Positions 1-8,530 are shown, counted from the first letter of the stretch. The stretch is 64,000 nucleotides of DNA from Terriglobales bacterium (GCA_025980765.1 JAICXB010000004.1:1-64000), one strand, 5' to 3'. Numbers and translations: made by a program. The notes: generated by a model from the letters alone, not told the origin.

Positions 1-141
1 AACTCCGACCTTCGTCGTTCCGAGCTCGACCCCTGGCTCCATCAGTACAACTGGCACCGTCCGCATGCTAGTCTGGCCAACGCTCCACCCATCAGTCGCT
101 CCGGCCTCGATGGGAACAACGTGTTGACACACCACATCTAA
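1..141 (+). mobile_element. C-terminal tail of an IS481-type transposase (cut by window edge)
   Basis: Frame 1 is open from the first base to a TAA at 139-141 and reads as the end of an integrase-core (DDE) transposase. It carries the typical YNWHRPHASL segment, then PPISR and a short hydrophilic tail ending NNVLTHHI. This block lies at the C-terminus of IS481/IS3-like transposases that cut and paste the element. Only 46 residues are in the window, so the catalytic DDE residues, the left end and any inverted repeats are out of view. The right end of the element should lie within the next 100 bases. Whether the copy is intact cannot be judged. Confidence 0.75.
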
Positions 142-257
142 GGATCGTCGCATGCTTGTGGTGTCAGTTGCTTCAGCAACCAAGTTCGCTTTTATAAAGC
201 TTGAGTTTCCTGCATTTCGCGGGTAGGATACTCGGCCACTCGATCTGGAGGTGTACC

Positions 258-863
258 GTGTCCAGAAAGAACCTGTGCAAGTCCACTCTGCTTTTTCTCC
301 TCACAGCGATTTTCACTGCCTGCCAAAAAGAATCTCCAAAAAGCGTGGCGCCGCCGGCGACGACGCCAGCGCAGCCACAAGCGGCCGCCCCGACAACTGC
401 CCCGGCGAGTGCTCCGGCAAGCACTCCCGCTAGCGTTCCCGCCGCCGCGCCTGCGAGTGCGGCCCCGGTGATCGCGAGCGGGCAGTTTTCCGACGATCCC
501 GATCTGCGTTGCGACCTTTTGGAAGTCAAGCGAGTCAGCGGCGGAGCCGTGATGATCCGCTGGCGAGTGGTTAATACAAAAGGCTCGGGGCAATCGGGTC
601 TGGTCGCGGGGCAGCAGAAGCCCATCCACTACGACTTCAACTGGGAGCAGCTTTATTACATTGATCCCGCGGAAAACAAAAAATACAACTTCCTCACTGA
701 CGCCGAAGGACAAAAAATCCTCGACGTGTGGTACGGCTTTCTGGATGCCGGACAACAACGCGCAAGTTGGGCGAAGTTTCCCGCGCCGCCGGCCACCACG
801 AAAAAGATCAGCATCAATATTCCCAAGTTCCCTCCGTTTGAAGATGTAGCGCTTGCCGACTGA
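258..863 (+). CDS. Ala/Pro-rich lipoprotein, unknown function
   Basis: A predicted 201-residue exported lipoprotein. The GTG at 258 is chosen because GGAGGT lies at 247-252 with good spacing, and the protein then begins with a basic stretch, a hydrophobic helix and the lipobox FTAC. An upstream ATG at 201 would add an unlikely leader. After the lipid-anchored cysteine comes a low-complexity linker of Ala, Pro and Thr (about residues 35-75), which probably spans the periplasm or peptidoglycan. A folded C-terminal domain of about 120 residues follows, rich in aromatic and charged residues, that I do not recognise. The OmpA-type gene starts 11 bases downstream, so the two are probably co-transcribed and may work together at the envelope. 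Confidence 0.75.
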   Translation: MSRKNLCKSTLLFLLTAIFTACQKESPKSVAPPATTPAQPQAAAPTTAPASAPASTPASVPAAAPASAAPVIASGQFSDDPDLRCDLLEVKRVSGGAVMIRWRVVNTKGSGQSGLVAGQQKPIHYDFNWEQLYYIDPAENKKYNFLTDAEGQKILDVWYGFLDAGQQRASWAKFPAPPATTKKISINIPKFPPFEDVALAD

Positions 864-873
864 GGAGGAGAAC

Positions 874-1470
874 GTGCGCAGGTGCATCAAAATTCTGCGT
901 CAGGTCGCGCTATTACTGACATTGGCGGCGCTCGCCATGGCGCAGAAGTACGCTCCCGACAGCCCCATACCCGCGGGAGCCACAGGCAAGGTGCTGCCAC
1001 TGCAGGGAAAAGTTGTCCAGATCAATGGACTGGCATCGGCGGTCAGCGGCAAGTCGGAAAGCCTGAATGCCGCGTTGAAGGACCTCGGCGCAAGGACCAC
1101 CGCCACGGAAATACGAATCGCGCTGGCCAGCGATGTGCTTTTCGATTTCGATAAGGCAGACTTGCTGCCGAAAGCCATTCCCGATTTGGAAAAAGTCGCG
1201 ACGGTGCTCAAGTCCTATCCCAACGGCACGTGCACCATAGAGGGATATACCGACAGCAAGGGCAACGACCAGTACAACCAGGAACTTTCCAAACGCCGAG
1301 CGGAATCCGTAAAGAGCTGGCTGACGAGCCACGGCGTCACCAGCCCGCTCTCCACCCAAGGCTTCGGCAGACAGCGCCCCGTCGCCCCCAACACCCTGCC
1401 CAACGGCAAAGACAATCCCCAAGGCCGAGCCAAAAACCGGCGCGTCGAAATTGTGGTTAAGACTGGCTAA
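874..1470 (+). CDS. OmpA-family peptidoglycan-binding protein
   Basis: A predicted 198-residue exported protein. The GTG at 874 is preferred because GAGGAG lies just upstream and a standard signal peptide follows, ending near LAMAQ. The C-terminal 110 residues are an OmpA/MotB-like domain. They show the DVLFDFDKADL entry strand, the GYTDSKG turn with its conserved Asp, the LSKRRAESVKSWL helix with the conserved Arg, and the closing NRRVEIVV strand. In this family the Asp and Arg bind diaminopimelate in peptidoglycan. The N-terminal part is short and has no beta-barrel, so the protein is probably periplasmic or tethered. It follows the lipoprotein gene with an 11-base gap, suggesting a Pal-like envelope-anchoring pair. 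Confidence 0.85.
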   Translation: MRRCIKILRQVALLLTLAALAMAQKYAPDSPIPAGATGKVLPLQGKVVQINGLASAVSGKSESLNAALKDLGARTTATEIRIALASDVLFDFDKADLLPKAIPDLEKVATVLKSYPNGTCTIEGYTDSKGNDQYNQELSKRRAESVKSWLTSHGVTSPLSTQGFGRQRPVAPNTLPNGKDNPQGRAKNRRVEIVVKTG

Positions 1471-1555
1471 CTGAAGCTTGTTGTGGCTAGCCTCTTGAAG
1501 GCTCCTCCGTGTTATCAGTGACTCCGTCGTGAACTGATAGAACCTAATCAGGATC

Positions 1556-4075
1556 TTAGTCACACCGCAGCGCAACCATCGGATTTACCGATGACGCGCG
1601 GTGGGCGGGTACGAAGCTGGCGGCAAGCGTGACTGCTGTAATCCCTGCCAAGGCAGCGATCAGCGTTAAAGGATCGTTGGGTGATAGTCCGAAGAGCATG
1701 GCTTTTAGCAGGCGGGCGCCGGCTATGGCTGCGGGCAGTCCCAGAATGGTTCCCAGCAGACAGGCCATGAGGCTCTCGCGGATGATCATCCACAGCACCT
1801 GTTGGCGCTGCGCTCCCACGGCCATACGCACGCCGATCTCGGCCGTGCGACGCACGACCTTGTATGCCAGCGTGGCGTAAAGGCCGGTGGCGACCAGCAC
1901 CACTGCCAGCAGACCAAAAAATGCGGCCAAGCGCGCAAACAGGCGGTTTTGCGAGAGCGATTCGGAGAACTGTTCTTCCTGCGTCTTTGGCTGGAGCAAG
2001 GCCAGATTGGGGGCGAAGTCGTTCATTACGCGGCGCACCTGCGGCAACAGCGCTTCGGGATCCCCTGCTGTGCGCAACTCGACTTGCATGGAGAGAATTC
2101 CCGGCACCTGCGTGTAGGGAAAATACGCCATCGGACGCGCCTCTTCGCGCACCTCGGTGTACTTGCTGTCGGCGGCAACTCCTACGATCGTGTAGCGCTT
2201 GGCGTCGGGATGCTTGTTGAACGAGACCACGTGGCCGATGGCGGTGGTGTCGGGCAAATAACGCTTGGCGAATGTCTGATTCACAATTACGACATATGGC
2301 GAGGCGCTGGTGTCGGCATCGTTGAAGTCGCGGCCGAGAAGCAGGGGAATTCCGAGGACATGGAGAAAATCAGGTCCAACGGCGTTCCAGCGCATCGACG
2401 CGAAGCCGGTTACCTTCGGGGCTTGTCCATCGACAATCGCCTGCGTATTGCTGCTCCAGCCTTCGCCGAGGCGCTGCCGCAGGAGCGTCGCCGATTCCAC
2501 TCCGGGCATCGTGCGCATTCGGGTGAGCAGCGCCTGGTAGAAGCGAACGGCCTCCTCATCGTTGTGGATCTGTTGTTGTGGCGTGAGTCCAAAGACTAAG
2601 AGTCCCTGCGGCCGCAGACCGAGGTTCAGGTTCTCAAGGTTGCGCAAGGTTCGCACCAGCAAGCCTGCTCCGGCCAGCAGCACCAGGCACATCGCCATCT
2701 GCAAGGCAACCACGAGTTGTCCAGTGCGATTGCCGGAGCGGTCCTGGTTGGCGGTCGCAGTGGAAGTCTTCAACGCCAGTCCGATGGGCACGCGGACTGC
2801 GCTGCGCAGCGGTGCGAGACCAAACACCAGCGCCATCAGCGCGGAGACCGCCAGGGTGAAGATCAGCACGCTGGTGTTCGGAGCCAGGCTGCGATCGAGC
2901 AGCGACCAGCTTGCGAGCGCTTTTGTGGCCCACATCGCGAACAGCCATCCCATGCCAGCGCCGACCATTACCAGCAGTAGCCCCTCAGACAACAACTGCA
3001 GAAACATCCGCATTCGGCTTTCGCCCAACGCCATGCGCAAGCTGAACTCGCGCTGCCGCGCTGCGTTGCGCGCGATCAGCAGCATGGCAACGTTTGCCAC
3101 GGCAATCACGAGCACCAGCGCGACCATTCCCATCAGCACGCGTAATGGTTGTTCGTACGTTTCGCGCATTCCTGCCATGCCGTTGGTGTCGGTGAGGCTG
3201 AAGACTGGCGGCTTGCTATCTTTGCGGTAGTCCTCCGGGCTCAGACCTTCGTATGCAGCTTGCTGAAAGATTGGCGTGAGATATGCCACTGCCTGCTGTT
3301 TTGATATTCCGGGCTGCAGGCGCCCGATGGTGAGCAGAAACCACCACTTCGAGCCGTAAAGATCGGCTCGCCGGTTGTAGGTAGTCACGCCACTTGAGAC
3401 GCCCCAGGGCTTGATGTCTTCGCCGATCTGAAAAGGAACCCAGACGTCGGTGGAGCTTCCGTCGTCAAGCCCTACGAACTTGGGCGCAGCGATTCCGACG
3501 ATGGTAAACGGAACTCCCTTAATGAAACACGTTTCTCCCAGCACTGAAGGATTGCGGGCAAAGCGCCGCGTCCAGTAGTCGTAGCTAAGAATTGCAACTT
3601 GCGCGTGCTGCTGCTCGTCGCGGATGTCGAATGTTCGACCCCGCGCTGCCGCGACGCCCAATCCGGAAAAGAAGTTGCCGCTCACCATGTCGGCGCGGAC
3701 CTCCTCCGGTTCTGTTCCAAAACGGGCGGGAACGCCTCCGGTGGTGGAAAGCGGGACCCATGCCATCAGGTCGGAGAAGATGCGCTTTTCCGTGCGCAGC
3801 GCCTGATACACCTGCATGCGCATGGAGGTATCGCCGTATCCGGTTTGTCCGCCGGGAAAGTCCGAGGTGTGTAGATAGACGAGTTCTTGCGGATTGCGTA
3901 CCGGAAGGGAGCGCAGAAGCACAGCGTCCATCACGCTGAATACCGCGGTGTTGGCGCCGATTCCCAAGGCGAGCGTCACGACCACCACGGCAGTGAATCC
4001 CGGAGTTTTGCGAAGTTGCCGCAACGAACTGCGCATCGCCTGCAGTGTTCTTTCCACGGGACGTGAGATATTCAT
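1556..4075 (-). CDS. ADOP-type ABC transporter permease (MacB/FtsX fold)
   Basis: A predicted 839-residue inner-membrane protein of the acidobacterial duplicated-permease type. It opens with RQLRKTPGFTAVVVVTLALGIGANTAVFS, the diagnostic first helix followed by the periplasmic MacB-like domain. Three more helices follow at about residues 310-430, including the LIARNAARQREFSLRMALG signature. A second periplasmic domain and a second FtsX unit follow, with the RTAEIGVRMAVGA motif and the end motif VPAHRASSVNPMVALR. Such permeases work with an ATPase of the MacB/LolD type in export or envelope remodelling. No ATPase gene lies beside it. The ATG at 4075 has GAGGT upstream. It appears monocistronic and complete; the substrate is unknown. 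Confidence 0.9.
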   Translation of the reverse strand: MNISRPVERTLQAMRSSLRQLRKTPGFTAVVVVTLALGIGANTAVFSVMDAVLLRSLPVRNPQELVYLHTSDFPGGQTGYGDTSMRMQVYQALRTEKRIFSDLMAWVPLSTTGGVPARFGTEPEEVRADMVSGNFFSGLGVAAARGRTFDIRDEQQHAQVAILSYDYWTRRFARNPSVLGETCFIKGVPFTIVGIAAPKFVGLDDGSSTDVWVPFQIGEDIKPWGVSSGVTTYNRRADLYGSKWWFLLTIGRLQPGISKQQAVAYLTPIFQQAAYEGLSPEDYRKDSKPPVFSLTDTNGMAGMRETYEQPLRVLMGMVALVLVIAVANVAMLLIARNAARQREFSLRMALGESRMRMFLQLLSEGLLLVMVGAGMGWLFAMWATKALASWSLLDRSLAPNTSVLIFTLAVSALMALVFGLAPLRSAVRVPIGLALKTSTATANQDRSGNRTGQLVVALQMAMCLVLLAGAGLLVRTLRNLENLNLGLRPQGLLVFGLTPQQQIHNDEEAVRFYQALLTRMRTMPGVESATLLRQRLGEGWSSNTQAIVDGQAPKVTGFASMRWNAVGPDFLHVLGIPLLLGRDFNDADTSASPYVVIVNQTFAKRYLPDTTAIGHVVSFNKHPDAKRYTIVGVAADSKYTEVREEARPMAYFPYTQVPGILSMQVELRTAGDPEALLPQVRRVMNDFAPNLALLQPKTQEEQFSESLSQNRLFARLAAFFGLLAVVLVATGLYATLAYKVVRRTAEIGVRMAVGAQRQQVLWMIIRESLMACLLGTILGLPAAIAGARLLKAMLFGLSPNDPLTLIAALAGITAVTLAASFVPAHRASSVNPMVALRCD

Positions 4076-4342
4076 GCGAGACCTCGCTCAATCGGAGAGT
4101 ACAGCGGACCATTTACACCTGCATGGGTGCAACGAGTGACACCTTGGCCGCTGAAGTACTCACTCAAAAATATGCGTTCCTCAGGAGGAAACCCTTTGCG
4201 CGGCTGCATGCCTGAACCCGCCGCAATGGAGTCCACCCAGCACCACCACACCATTTCCTAAATTGGCTTAGACGTAAGCGAAACCAAGCCGTTACCTGTG
4301 GATACTCGCAGGCGTCAGTTCCGTACCCAGAAGTTGCAACTG

Positions 4343-4756
4343 CTATCGAAGTACGGTAAAGGACTGGCGACGCTTGGGGCCAAAGCGAAACACGGCAAAG
4401 TGCTCGTCCAGTGAGGCGACACGATCGATGCCTAATCGCCGCATCACTGCAAAGCTGGTGCGGTCGACGATGGAGAAATCCTGGTCTTGCCACAAAACAC
4501 CGATATCCCAGGCTGCCTCCAAATCTGCAGGACCGACCGCCTCGAGGGTTGCTATGCCGCTTCGTAGCCCTTCCCAAAAACGCTCTGCAGCTTTGCGTTC
4601 CAATCTGTGATGAAGCAAGGTCCAGGTCTCGATGAGAACGTGATCGGTGGTTACCAGCGCTTCGCCAGATTTGAGAATATCCTTCGCCGGAGAGTTACTC
4701 CGATCGGAAGCATCGGCTGCGGCATACCATACCGAAGTATCGACAAAGAGGCTCAT
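4343..4756 (-). CDS. PIN-domain ribonuclease toxin (VapC-like)
   Basis: A 137-residue PIN-domain protein. It begins with the hallmark FVDTSVWYA, which supplies the first acidic metal ligand. It continues with an acidic residue after a hydrophobic strand (DHVLIETW) and ends with the DFSIVDRTSFAVMRRLG and VASLDEHF segments that complete the acidic pocket. VapC-type proteins are Mg-dependent endoribonucleases, often aimed at tRNA or rRNA, and are neutralised by a partner antitoxin. The start lies 9 bases after the stop of the ribbon-helix-helix gene, the usual antitoxin-toxin order. All expected acidic positions appear present, so the toxin looks intact. The RNA target cannot be inferred. Confidence 0.85.
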   Translation of the reverse strand: MSLFVDTSVWYAAADASDRSNSPAKDILKSGEALVTTDHVLIETWTLLHHRLERKAAERFWEGLRSGIATLEAVGPADLEAAWDIGVLWQDQDFSIVDRTSFAVMRRLGIDRVASLDEHFAVFRFGPKRRQSFTVLR

Positions 4757-4765
4757 TGAAGAAGA

Positions 4766-5017
4766 TCAGCGATGCTTTTTGCGGGAGAACTGAAAGGCCT
4801 CCGCAAGGTACTTATCTTTTTCTTTCCCGATATCGGAACCGCCCGATTTGCCCAAATCAAAGACACGCTCTATTTCGCCAGCGGCTTGGGGACCGGCGAG
4901 ATCACGCGCAACAACGCGGCGTACGTATTCGGCGAGTGATACGCCGAGATCGCTCGCTCGCCTCCGCGCGCGCTTCTGCATCTCGGTTTCGAGTGTAATC
5001 TGTGTTCGTGACATCAT
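4766..5017 (-). CDS. Ribbon-helix-helix antitoxin of the PIN toxin
   Basis: An 83-residue protein. It starts with a ribbon strand (SRTQITLETEMQKRARRRA) and a helix-turn-helix (LGVSLAEYVRRVVARDL), the layout of CopG/Arc-type DNA-binding antitoxins. The C-terminal half is polar and charged and is the likely toxin-wrapping segment. Two tandem ATGs at 5017 and 5014 are both possible starts. An ATG at 5041 would add eight residues before the ribbon and is less likely. The gene directly precedes the PIN-domain toxin on the same strand. By analogy with VapBC pairs it should bind its own promoter and the toxin. Confidence 0.8.
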   Translation of the reverse strand: MMSRTQITLETEMQKRARRRASDLGVSLAEYVRRVVARDLAGPQAAGEIERVFDLGKSGGSDIGKEKDKYLAEAFQFSRKKHR

Positions 5018-5168
5018 GATGGCAACATCATAGCACATCAAGACTAGATCGATTTCGCGATCGCAGCGCCTTCACCATCTCGTGACTCTGTGAATCCGCG
5101 GAACGTTGTTTCCAGTCGCGCCAAAATGCGCAATGCCGTAATGTCTGGCCATTTCGCCGGCAGCGCTT

Positions 5169-5209
5169 AACTGGTGGGATGGTTGAGCGTTGCCAAGCTT
5201 CAATCAAGT
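5169..5209. repeat. 41-bp direct repeat, copy 1
   Basis: This 41-base stretch matches 7782-7822 in the same orientation at 39 of 41 positions. It begins AACTGGTGGG and ends TCAATCAAGT. It lies 40 bases beyond the 3' end of the first pseudopilin gene. Both copies are followed by a pyrimidine-rich block containing CTTGCTTAC and then by a pseudopilin tail or its relic, so the repeat belongs to a larger duplicated downstream region. Confidence 0.8.
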
Positions 5210-5255
5210 AAGCAAATATTTGCCGATTCTTCCACGCGTTCCCCTTGCTTACTTC
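5205..5255. repeat. Inverted repeat at the end of pseudopilin gene A
   Basis: AAGTAAGCAA at about 5206-5215 is the exact reverse complement of TTGCTTACTT at about 5244-5253, with a loop of roughly 28 bases. The right arm overlaps the stop codon of the minus-strand pseudopilin. It may fold in the 3' end of that transcript. There is no U-tract on the minus strand, so it is not a standard terminator. Confidence 0.5.
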
Positions 5256-5761
5256 GGGTTGCTTTGGTTCACAAGCTTGGTTATATGGAATTCGGTTACT
5301 TTCAGCTTGGTATCAGCTTCCACCAGGCTCATTTTCAGATCCAGATAGGCGTCCAACTCGCCCAAATCGTGCAGCGATGCCGGGTTTGGCAGGGCCTGAA
5401 ACTCCTGTTTGAATTCAGTCTCTCCTTCCTGCAGAGCGGGCAGAATCACATTGGAGATTTCCGCAAGCTGGTCGGAATTCGGCGGCTGCTGTTGCTCGGC
5501 AAGACTGGAAAAAAGCTGCTCCGCCTCGAAAATGGCGCTTTGTGTGGGACCTTCGATGTCAGCGGTTTGGAGCACCTGGGTTGCAACCGGCGCGAGGTCG
5601 GGGAACTGAGACGCTCTCATCGCCGACTCTCGGACCTTTTCCACATCGGGAATTAGCAGAGCGATCAAAACCGCGATGATGGCAATCACTACCAGCAGTT
5701 CTATCAAGGTGAAGCCGGCCGCGCGGCGCGGCATGGTCAGAGTTGTTTTGTGGTGTTTCAT
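5249..5761 (-). CDS. Pseudopilin-like protein with N-methylation signal (paralog A)
   Basis: A predicted 170-residue type IV pilin-like protein. The class III signal is complete: a basic leader, G before [20 protein letters not shown], and the conserved Glu at mature position 5. A prepilin peptidase would cut after the Gly and methylate the Phe. The start at 5761 gives a leader that aligns with that of paralog B; upstream ATGs at 5773 and 5788 have poor ribosome-site spacing. After the N-terminal helix the protein is mostly predicted helix, rich in Glu and Gln, ending near [11 protein letters not shown]. It lacks the C-terminal fold of major pilins. It is about 75% identical by eye to the gene at 8531-9052, implying a local duplication. 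Confidence 0.8.
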   Translation of the reverse strand: MKHHKTTLTMPRRAAGFTLIELLVVIAIIAVLIALLIPDVEKVRESAMRASQFPDLAPVATQVLQTADIEGPTQSAIFEAEQLFSSLAEQQQPPNSDQLAEISNVILPALQEGETEFKQEFQALPNPASLHDLGELDAYLDLKMSLVEADTKLKVTEFHITKLVNQSNPK

Positions 5762-5825
5762 ATGCGTTGGCATTCCTTTCCCATGCAATGCTTGGCTTAC
5801 TAATAAACCGTTGTAAGTGGTTTAT

Positions 5826-5888
5826 GGTTCTTGACTAGATAGGCGTAAATGGCGGGCGGGAACTCTCATGCGCCGGGCCTTTTTTTTG
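5826..5888. repeat. Pseudopilin leader element, copy 1
   Basis: A 63-base block running GGTTCTTG, then AGATAGGCGTAA, then GAACTCTCAT and CCGGGCC before eight Ts. It resembles 10746-10807 in the same orientation, with roughly three quarters of positions alike. On the minus strand it lies 65 bases upstream of pseudopilin A, so it probably holds promoter or leader sequence of that gene. The T-run on the plus strand follows no plus-strand gene. Confidence 0.65.
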
Positions 5889-6038
5889 AAAAGGTGGATG
5901 GATAAAGGCGGTATTGTCCCAGTCAACCGCCCCACTCATCGAGGGCACGATGAATGGGGCGGGCCGAAAAACCGCAGCAAGATGATGTTACTTCTCTCTC
6001 GAGTCGCATCGAGATTGCGCGGTGTCTCGGGCGCTCAG

Positions 6039-6761
6039 CTAGCACACGCTTTGATTGCCACAAACGTTATTCTTCATGGATGTGCCTGCATTATTGGCGA
6101 CAGCGGTGCCATTGCCCGAAAATGTGTTGGATCCGAAGCCGCTTACTCCCCCTCCGAACAGTCCCACGTTGTTTTTGAAAAGGAAGTTGTTAGTAACGTG
6201 GATGTCATTTCCGGAGATGCCGGTATTGAAGCCAGTAACCGTATTACCAGACACCAGGCCACCGTCCGGAAGGTCTATCCCATTCTGTGTTGTATCGGGT
6301 GAGGTAGAAACGACGGTGCAGTCGGTTATCGATGCGATTCCTCCTAGCGAAATTCCAAATCCGGTGCTCACCGTAACCGAAACGTTTCGGATGGTCGTCG
6401 CTCCGAAGATCTGTATGCCGGCCAAACCGATAACTTGGCCGTTCATCAGCATAAAGCCTGGGTGAAAGACGAAAAAACCGTTCACGACGTTATCAACGGC
6501 GATTCCCGCTGGATCATTAATTGTGAACCCATTGAGATCCAAAGTTACATTATCGGCATCAACCTCGATTGCATCAGCGCTGGTAGTGACCACCAGGTTT
6601 CCCGATAACTTATAACTTCCCGGTTGCGTGATGTGGTACGGAAATCCGCCGGCGCCCATGACCGTGGCTTGGTTGATGAGCACGACTCCGTCGACCGCGA
6701 AGGCCGAAACGGAGAGCAGGACTGCGAACGAGATCAGACGAAGTAGTACTTTGATGGACAT
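6039..6761 (-). CDS. Secreted parallel beta-helix protein
   Basis: A predicted 240-residue exported protein. A signal peptide ends near SVSAFAVDG. The mature part contains regularly spaced short strands with Asn/Gly turns, such as DADNVTLDLNGFTI, ITDCTVVST, VSGNTVTGFNTGISGND and VTNNFLFKNNVGLF. This is the pattern of right-handed parallel beta-helix repeats (NosD/pectin-lyase fold). No catalytic carbohydrate-active residues can be assigned, so a structural or adhesive surface role is as likely as an enzymatic one. Two Cys lie near the C-terminus (VCGNQSVC). AGGAG sits 8 bases before the ATG. It lies within the run of minus-strand exported proteins. Confidence 0.75.
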   Translation of the reverse strand: MSIKVLLRLISFAVLLSVSAFAVDGVVLINQATVMGAGGFPYHITQPGSYKLSGNLVVTTSADAIEVDADNVTLDLNGFTINDPAGIAVDNVVNGFFVFHPGFMLMNGQVIGLAGIQIFGATTIRNVSVTVSTGFGISLGGIASITDCTVVSTSPDTTQNGIDLPDGGLVSGNTVTGFNTGISGNDIHVTNNFLFKNNVGLFGGGVSGFGSNTFSGNGTAVANNAGTSMKNNVCGNQSVC

Positions 6762-6928
6762 TGCGTAGTCTCCTTGAACTTAAGCTGCTAGCTGCTGTTA
6801 CTGGCTGCCAGCTAAAACCTGTAAACTTCAGCACTCGGCATTCAAAACTCGACATCAAGCACCTGGCACTCAGCAGGTCCGACAAGAAATCCCGTGTGGA
6901 GAATCCGGCCGAGGGCGGCCGCGCTCCT

Positions 6929-7546
6929 TTACAGCTTCCGTTTCCGGAACCATAGTCCGGCGATTCCCGATCCGAGCAGCGCCAGCGTTCCCGGTTCGGG
7001 AGTTGCGGCGATAGTGCCTGTGTAGGAATAGCTGGAAACTTCGCCGAAGATGTTGGTCACGCCATCGTCTTCGAGCAGTTCCATGGACGGCGACAGACTC
7101 GGCTGGTCGTGCGCGGCGATGCCAGGAGAGTTGATTCCCGGAGCCACGACCTGGAAGATCAAATCGAGCTGATTGCCCTGGTCGCAGGCGGAACCCGTGT
7201 TTAAACATCCCAGCAGGGAAAACAGATCGAGGCCGCCCGATTCGCTGATGGTCAGGCTCTCTGAAGTAAAAGCGCTTTCACTTACGCCGGCAGTCGCGTC
7301 GTTGAAGATCAGGCTGGCTCCGGTGAGCGCATTGTAGGTTCCCGGCGCAGTGATGGAGCCGTCAAAGTTCAAGGCGATCGAGAACGGGTCGCCCTCGAGA
7401 ATATTGTTGAGGCCGGGATTGTTGACTGCCGGCTCGGTGGGGTCCTGCGGCTGCGAGATCGCGCCTGTCACGGTGACGGTGTCGGCGCGCAGCATTGCCG
7501 CTCCGACTAAAAGTAAGAAGACTAACCAGCGAAGATTACGAAGCAT
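6929..7546 (-). CDS. PEP-CTERM sorting-domain exported protein
   Basis: A predicted 205-residue protein with an N-terminal signal peptide (ending AAMLRADT). It ends with a classic PEP-CTERM tail: ATPEPGTLALLGSGIAGLW followed by FRKRKL, i.e. PEP motif, transmembrane helix and basic end. Such tails are recognised by an exosortase, which removes the helix and releases or anchors the protein at the surface, usually with exopolysaccharide production. No exosortase gene lies in this window, so it must be elsewhere in the genome. The middle is Ser/Thr/Gly rich with no motif I recognise. GGAGG precedes the ATG. The gene lies in the exported-protein cluster. Confidence 0.85.
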   Translation of the reverse strand: MLRNLRWLVFLLLVGAAMLRADTVTVTGAISQPQDPTEPAVNNPGLNNILEGDPFSIALNFDGSITAPGTYNALTGASLIFNDATAGVSESAFTSESLTISESGGLDLFSLLGCLNTGSACDQGNQLDLIFQVVAPGINSPGIAAHDQPSLSPSMELLEDDGVTNIFGEVSSYSYTGTIAATPEPGTLALLGSGIAGLWFRKRKL

Positions 7547-7906
7547 ACTTCCTCCGTGAAAGAAAGGATCTTGTAGTTACCAACAAACAAGTGTCAGCCC
7601 CAGGCGTAAACACTTGCATTCCTCTAAATCGAGCCATTCGTTCGAACGCGCAATGATCATTTACATAAACGGGGGATAAACGATTGAAGCTACTTACGAC
7701 ATGAAATGCTTGCAGATGTGCTGCAATCGATTTCATTAGTTACGCATCCGCCGCTACCCGCAGCGGGTTTCGCGATTGCTCAACTGGTGGGGTGGTTGAG
7801 CGATGCCAAGCTTCAATCAAGTGAACAGCGGGTAGTTTCCAGTTTTTTTACATCTTTCCCTCTTGCTTACCTTGCACCAGTCTGTCCAAGAGTCTTCGAT
7901 ATGGAG
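7547..7906. other. Intergenic region with pseudopilin-tail relic
   Basis: No gene is supported in these 360 bases. The minus-strand side carries the leader of the PEP-CTERM gene. The stretch then holds copy 2 of the 41-bp repeat (7782-7822) and, at 7879-7906, a degenerate match to the pseudopilin 3' end that runs up to the stop of the next gene. Confidence 0.7.
7782..7822. repeat. 41-bp direct repeat, copy 2
   Basis: Second copy of the repeat at 5169-5209, with 2 mismatches in 41 bases. Here it precedes a decayed pseudopilin tail rather than an intact gene. Confidence 0.8.
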
Positions 7907-7912
7907 CTAGTT
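7879..7912 (-). pseudogene. Relic of a pseudopilin 3' end (tail D)
   Basis: The block GTCCAAGAGTCTTCGATATG resembles the coding end of pseudopilin B (GTCCACAAGCTTTTCGATATG). On the minus strand one frame still reads LHIED where the paralogs read FHIEK/FHITK. The reading frame is broken and no start remains. It is short, so chance similarity is possible, but the neighbouring 41-bp repeat sits at the same relative place as in copy A, which supports homology. Confidence 0.5.
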
Positions 7913-8425
7913 GGGGATCAAGTAACCGGAGATGGAATAGTTACAAACTGAACCGTTGGACTGTGTGGATCCGCTCACCTGCGAACCAGGGTCGGCATAG
8001 ATGCGCACCAGAAATGATCCGAGGTAGAAACCCAAGCCGTTGGCATCTGACCCCTCGAAATTGGCGCCCAGTAGGTAACCGACATTTGCGCCTCCCGCGA
8101 CGGTTGAAACAATACTTCGAAAGATTGGAGTGATTGGCGTTGGGACCCCCTTGCACTCTACTGTAATGAACTCAATGGTGAGCCGCTGGTCAGCAGGAAC
8201 GGTAAACGTGCTCTCATTCCCACTTAGAGAAAACTGAACTGGATGACGGGCAGGATTGTCAGCATCGGTTGTAGTAACGCTTCCGCTGACTGGCAAGGGC
8301 GTATTTGCGATCACCACTGGTTTTTCCGATGGGTCAGCCTGTGATTGCGGCGAACTGACGGTAACTGCCACCATGATGCCAACCAAAGCCAGCAGTGGCA
8401 GAGCGTGTTTGCGAATGCTGTTCAT
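7907..8425 (-). CDS. Small secreted protein, unknown function
   Basis: A predicted 172-residue exported protein. A signal peptide with a hydrophobic core (LPLLALVGIMVAVTVSS) is followed by a beta-rich mature region. Two cysteines (near VECKGV and SVCNYS) could form a disulfide. The segment NPARHPVQFSLSGNESTFTVPADQRLTIEFIT looks like the start of a jelly-roll or immunoglobulin-like sandwich. I do not recognise the family and assign no function. AAGGAG lies 10 bases before the ATG. The stop codon abuts a decayed pseudopilin tail, as if this gene replaced a pseudopilin body between shared flanks. Confidence 0.7.
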   Translation of the reverse strand: MNSIRKHALPLLALVGIMVAVTVSSPQSQADPSEKPVVIANTPLPVSGSVTTTDADNPARHPVQFSLSGNESTFTVPADQRLTIEFITVECKGVPTPITPIFRSIVSTVAGGANVGYLLGANFEGSDANGLGFYLGSFLVRIYADPGSQVSGSTQSNGSVCNYSISGYLIPN

Positions 8426-8530
8426 AATTTTTCGAAGCTCCTTGTGTTGCTGTTTTTCAAGAACTCACAGGTCTCGGACTACCCGCGCGCTGCAGGGGCG
8501 GTGCTGAATTGCCGCCGATCGGTCGACACC

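Noticed and set aside
1802-2599. Plus-strand frame opposite the ADOP permease
   Set aside because: It is antisense to a clear permease and shows no conserved motif or ribosome site.
5826-5888. Oligo-T run as a rho-independent terminator
   Set aside because: The eight Ts lie on the plus strand where no upstream plus-strand gene ends, and no strong stem precedes them; the block reads better as a repeated leader of minus-strand genes.
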